Shown in pieces: positions 63,201 to 64,000 of a DNA stretch of 64,000 nt (position 1 is the first letter of the stretch; the number at the start of each line of letters is the position of its first letter). The notes below the pieces were generated by a model that did no database searches, was not told the origin of the DNA, and was given only the letters and a program-made list of their open reading frames with translations. The position numbers and the translations under genes are program-made. The stretch spans positions 92,190-156,189 of the forward strand of contig NW_004457643.1 of the NCBI RefSeq assembly GCF_000313135.1, in the 5' to 3' direction. This DNA comes from Acanthamoeba castellanii str. Neff (taxonomy: Eukaryota > Discosea > Longamoebia > Acanthamoebidae).

Positions 63201-64000
63201 CGCTTCAGCTGGCCGCCGCCACGTCGAAGGGGTCTACGAAGAAGGACAAGAAGCGCGGCGGCGGCGGCGGAGGCGCTGCGGAGGGCCTGGTGGGCTACCT
63301 GAGCGAGACGCCGCTGGTGATGCGTGACGTGATCATCGCCGAGCAGAAGAGGCGGATCGACGCCGAGCGCGAGCTGGTGCGGGTCAAGACCGAGCTCGAG
63401 GCCGAGCGGCGCGCGCGGATGGAGGCCGAGCTCAAGCTCGACATCGAGACCAAGCGGGCCGTGCAGGCGGAGAAGGAGCAGCTCAGGGAGCTCGAGGCCG
63501 AGCGCCTCAAGCGGATCGAGGCCGAGATGCGGCTCGAGATCGAGCGGGCGCGGTGGACCAAGAGCGGCGACGACGACGGGCGCGAGCTGGAGACCGAGCG
63601 GCGGCGGCGCATCGAGGCCGAGCTGGTCCTGCAGATCGAGCACGAGAAGTGGCAGGAGGACTATCGCCTCCTCGAGACCGAGCGACGCAAGCGCATCGAG
63701 GCCGAGATGCGGCTCGACATTATCGAGCGCACCTGCGGCTGGGACCGCAACGCAAGCACCACCACCACCGGCGGCGGCGGTGGCTCGAGGGGTGAGCGCG
63801 AGCCGGCGCCGGGCTCGCCCGATAGCGCCGAGTGGAGGCGGAGGCCGCGCAGCCGAGGCGGGAGCGCAATCGGCTCGGGTGGTGGCGACGATGTCGAAGG
63901 GAGCAGCGGCAGCCCGGACGCGCTGCGGCGGCACCGAGGGCGAGAGAGGGACGAGGAGGGGGACAGGGACAGGGAGCGCGGGCGAGAGTCGCGTAGCCGA
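60036..64000 (+). CDS. RasGAP-domain protein with long C-terminal coiled coil (3' end outside window)
   Basis: ATG at 60036 (MATRKVRHVSIPLGAADLTL). A basic linker (LAKRRKTVSEDIPLGDRNSA...KRRKSKKRITDSAEWLYPIP) leads to a RasGAP domain (about 60620-61620): FRGVSLAASLMSKYFRMSAS with the likely arginine finger, DYLRSILRPIVKEV, the FLR block GFYFLRFICPALVAPAAYG, and TLILISKVLQNLSNHILFGE. A helical C-terminal extension, a long Ser/His/Asn-rich disordered region and, from about 63320, a strongly charged coiled coil with repeated ERRRRIEAEL / ERRKRIEAEM heptads follow. The protein stays open to base 64000. It should accelerate GTP hydrolysis on Ras; the catalytic Arg and the FLR Arg are present. A GT run fills an early intron (60229-60274). 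Confidence 0.88.
60229..60274. repeat. GT microsatellite in a RasGAP intron
   Basis: An uninterrupted GT run before the acceptor near 60309. Confidence 0.9.

Noticed and set aside
62648..63934. 428-codon minus-strand frame opposite the RasGAP coiled coil
   Set aside because: Shadow of a highly biased charged coiled coil; Leu/Gly/Arg-rich and featureless.

Overview
The window reads as a gene-dense, GC-rich protist nuclear genome. Genes are cut by many short introns (about 60-150 bp, donors often GTACGT or GTAAGT), intergenic gaps are only 100-500 bp, and long CA/TG microsatellites lie in introns. The gene content (beta-hexosaminidase, class I PI3K, Ras, RasGAP, and receptor kinases with bacterial-type binding ectodomains) fits a free-living amoebozoan, most likely Acanthamoeba. 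That assignment is inference from gene style. No rRNA, tRNA or CRISPR signals were seen. Gene models were spliced by eye, so internal exon boundaries are approximate; the stop codons and most starts quoted were read directly.

Layout. 0.1-7.9 kb (+): Urb2/Npa2-type ribosome biogenesis protein. 8.1-10.6 kb (-): secreted GH20 beta-hexosaminidase. 11.0-12.7 kb (+): coiled-coil GRAM protein. 12.8-15.0 kb (-): DyP-type peroxidase fused to a C-terminal thioredoxin-like Rdx (SelW/SelT/SelH) domain. 15.3-19.4 kb (+): PIF1-type helicase with an N-terminal CUE-like domain. 19.6-21.3 kb (-): intronless phosphate:H+ symporter-like MFS transporter, head-to-head with 21.6-27.2 kb (+), a receptor kinase whose ectodomain is two PstS-like phosphate-binding domains. 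27.4-34.5 kb (+): class I PI3K. 34.7-38.6 kb (+): HEAT-like helical repeat protein. 38.8-43.5 kb (+): UBR7-like UBR-box/PHD protein continued into ARM repeats and a protein kinase domain. 43.6-54.8 kb (-): an ABCG transporter gene whose last coding piece is separated from the rest by about 7.7 kb of foreign-looking DNA. 54.9-56.0 kb (+): sterol desaturase/fatty acid hydroxylase. 56.2-57.1 kb (-): Ras GTPase. 57.4-59.5 kb (-): RlmD/TrmA-like m5U methyltransferase with a possible mitochondrial presequence. 60.0 kb to the window end (+): RasGAP protein, cut off by the window.

Four points stand out. First, a phosphate-transporter-like gene and a phosphate-receptor-like kinase share a 308-bp divergent promoter, a candidate eukaryotic phosphate sensing module. 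Second, there is a DyP peroxidase-Rdx fusion. Third, there is a UBR7-ARM-kinase fusion. Fourth, the 43.65-51.37 kb block is almost free of CpG (3 CpG counted in 44041-45300, against 7 in the single 60-bp line 43081-43140) and rich in TG/CA. It carries terminal inverted repeats, inverted arrays of a 36-bp palindrome-containing repeat and decayed intron-bearing genes, and it interrupts the ABCG gene. This is the expected signature of an inserted mobile or viral-like element that was cytosine-methylated and eroded by deamination.

Functionally, the Ras, RasGAP and class I PI3K genes belong to one pathway (membrane ruffling and macropinocytosis in amoebae), but they are spread over 37 kb and need not be co-regulated.
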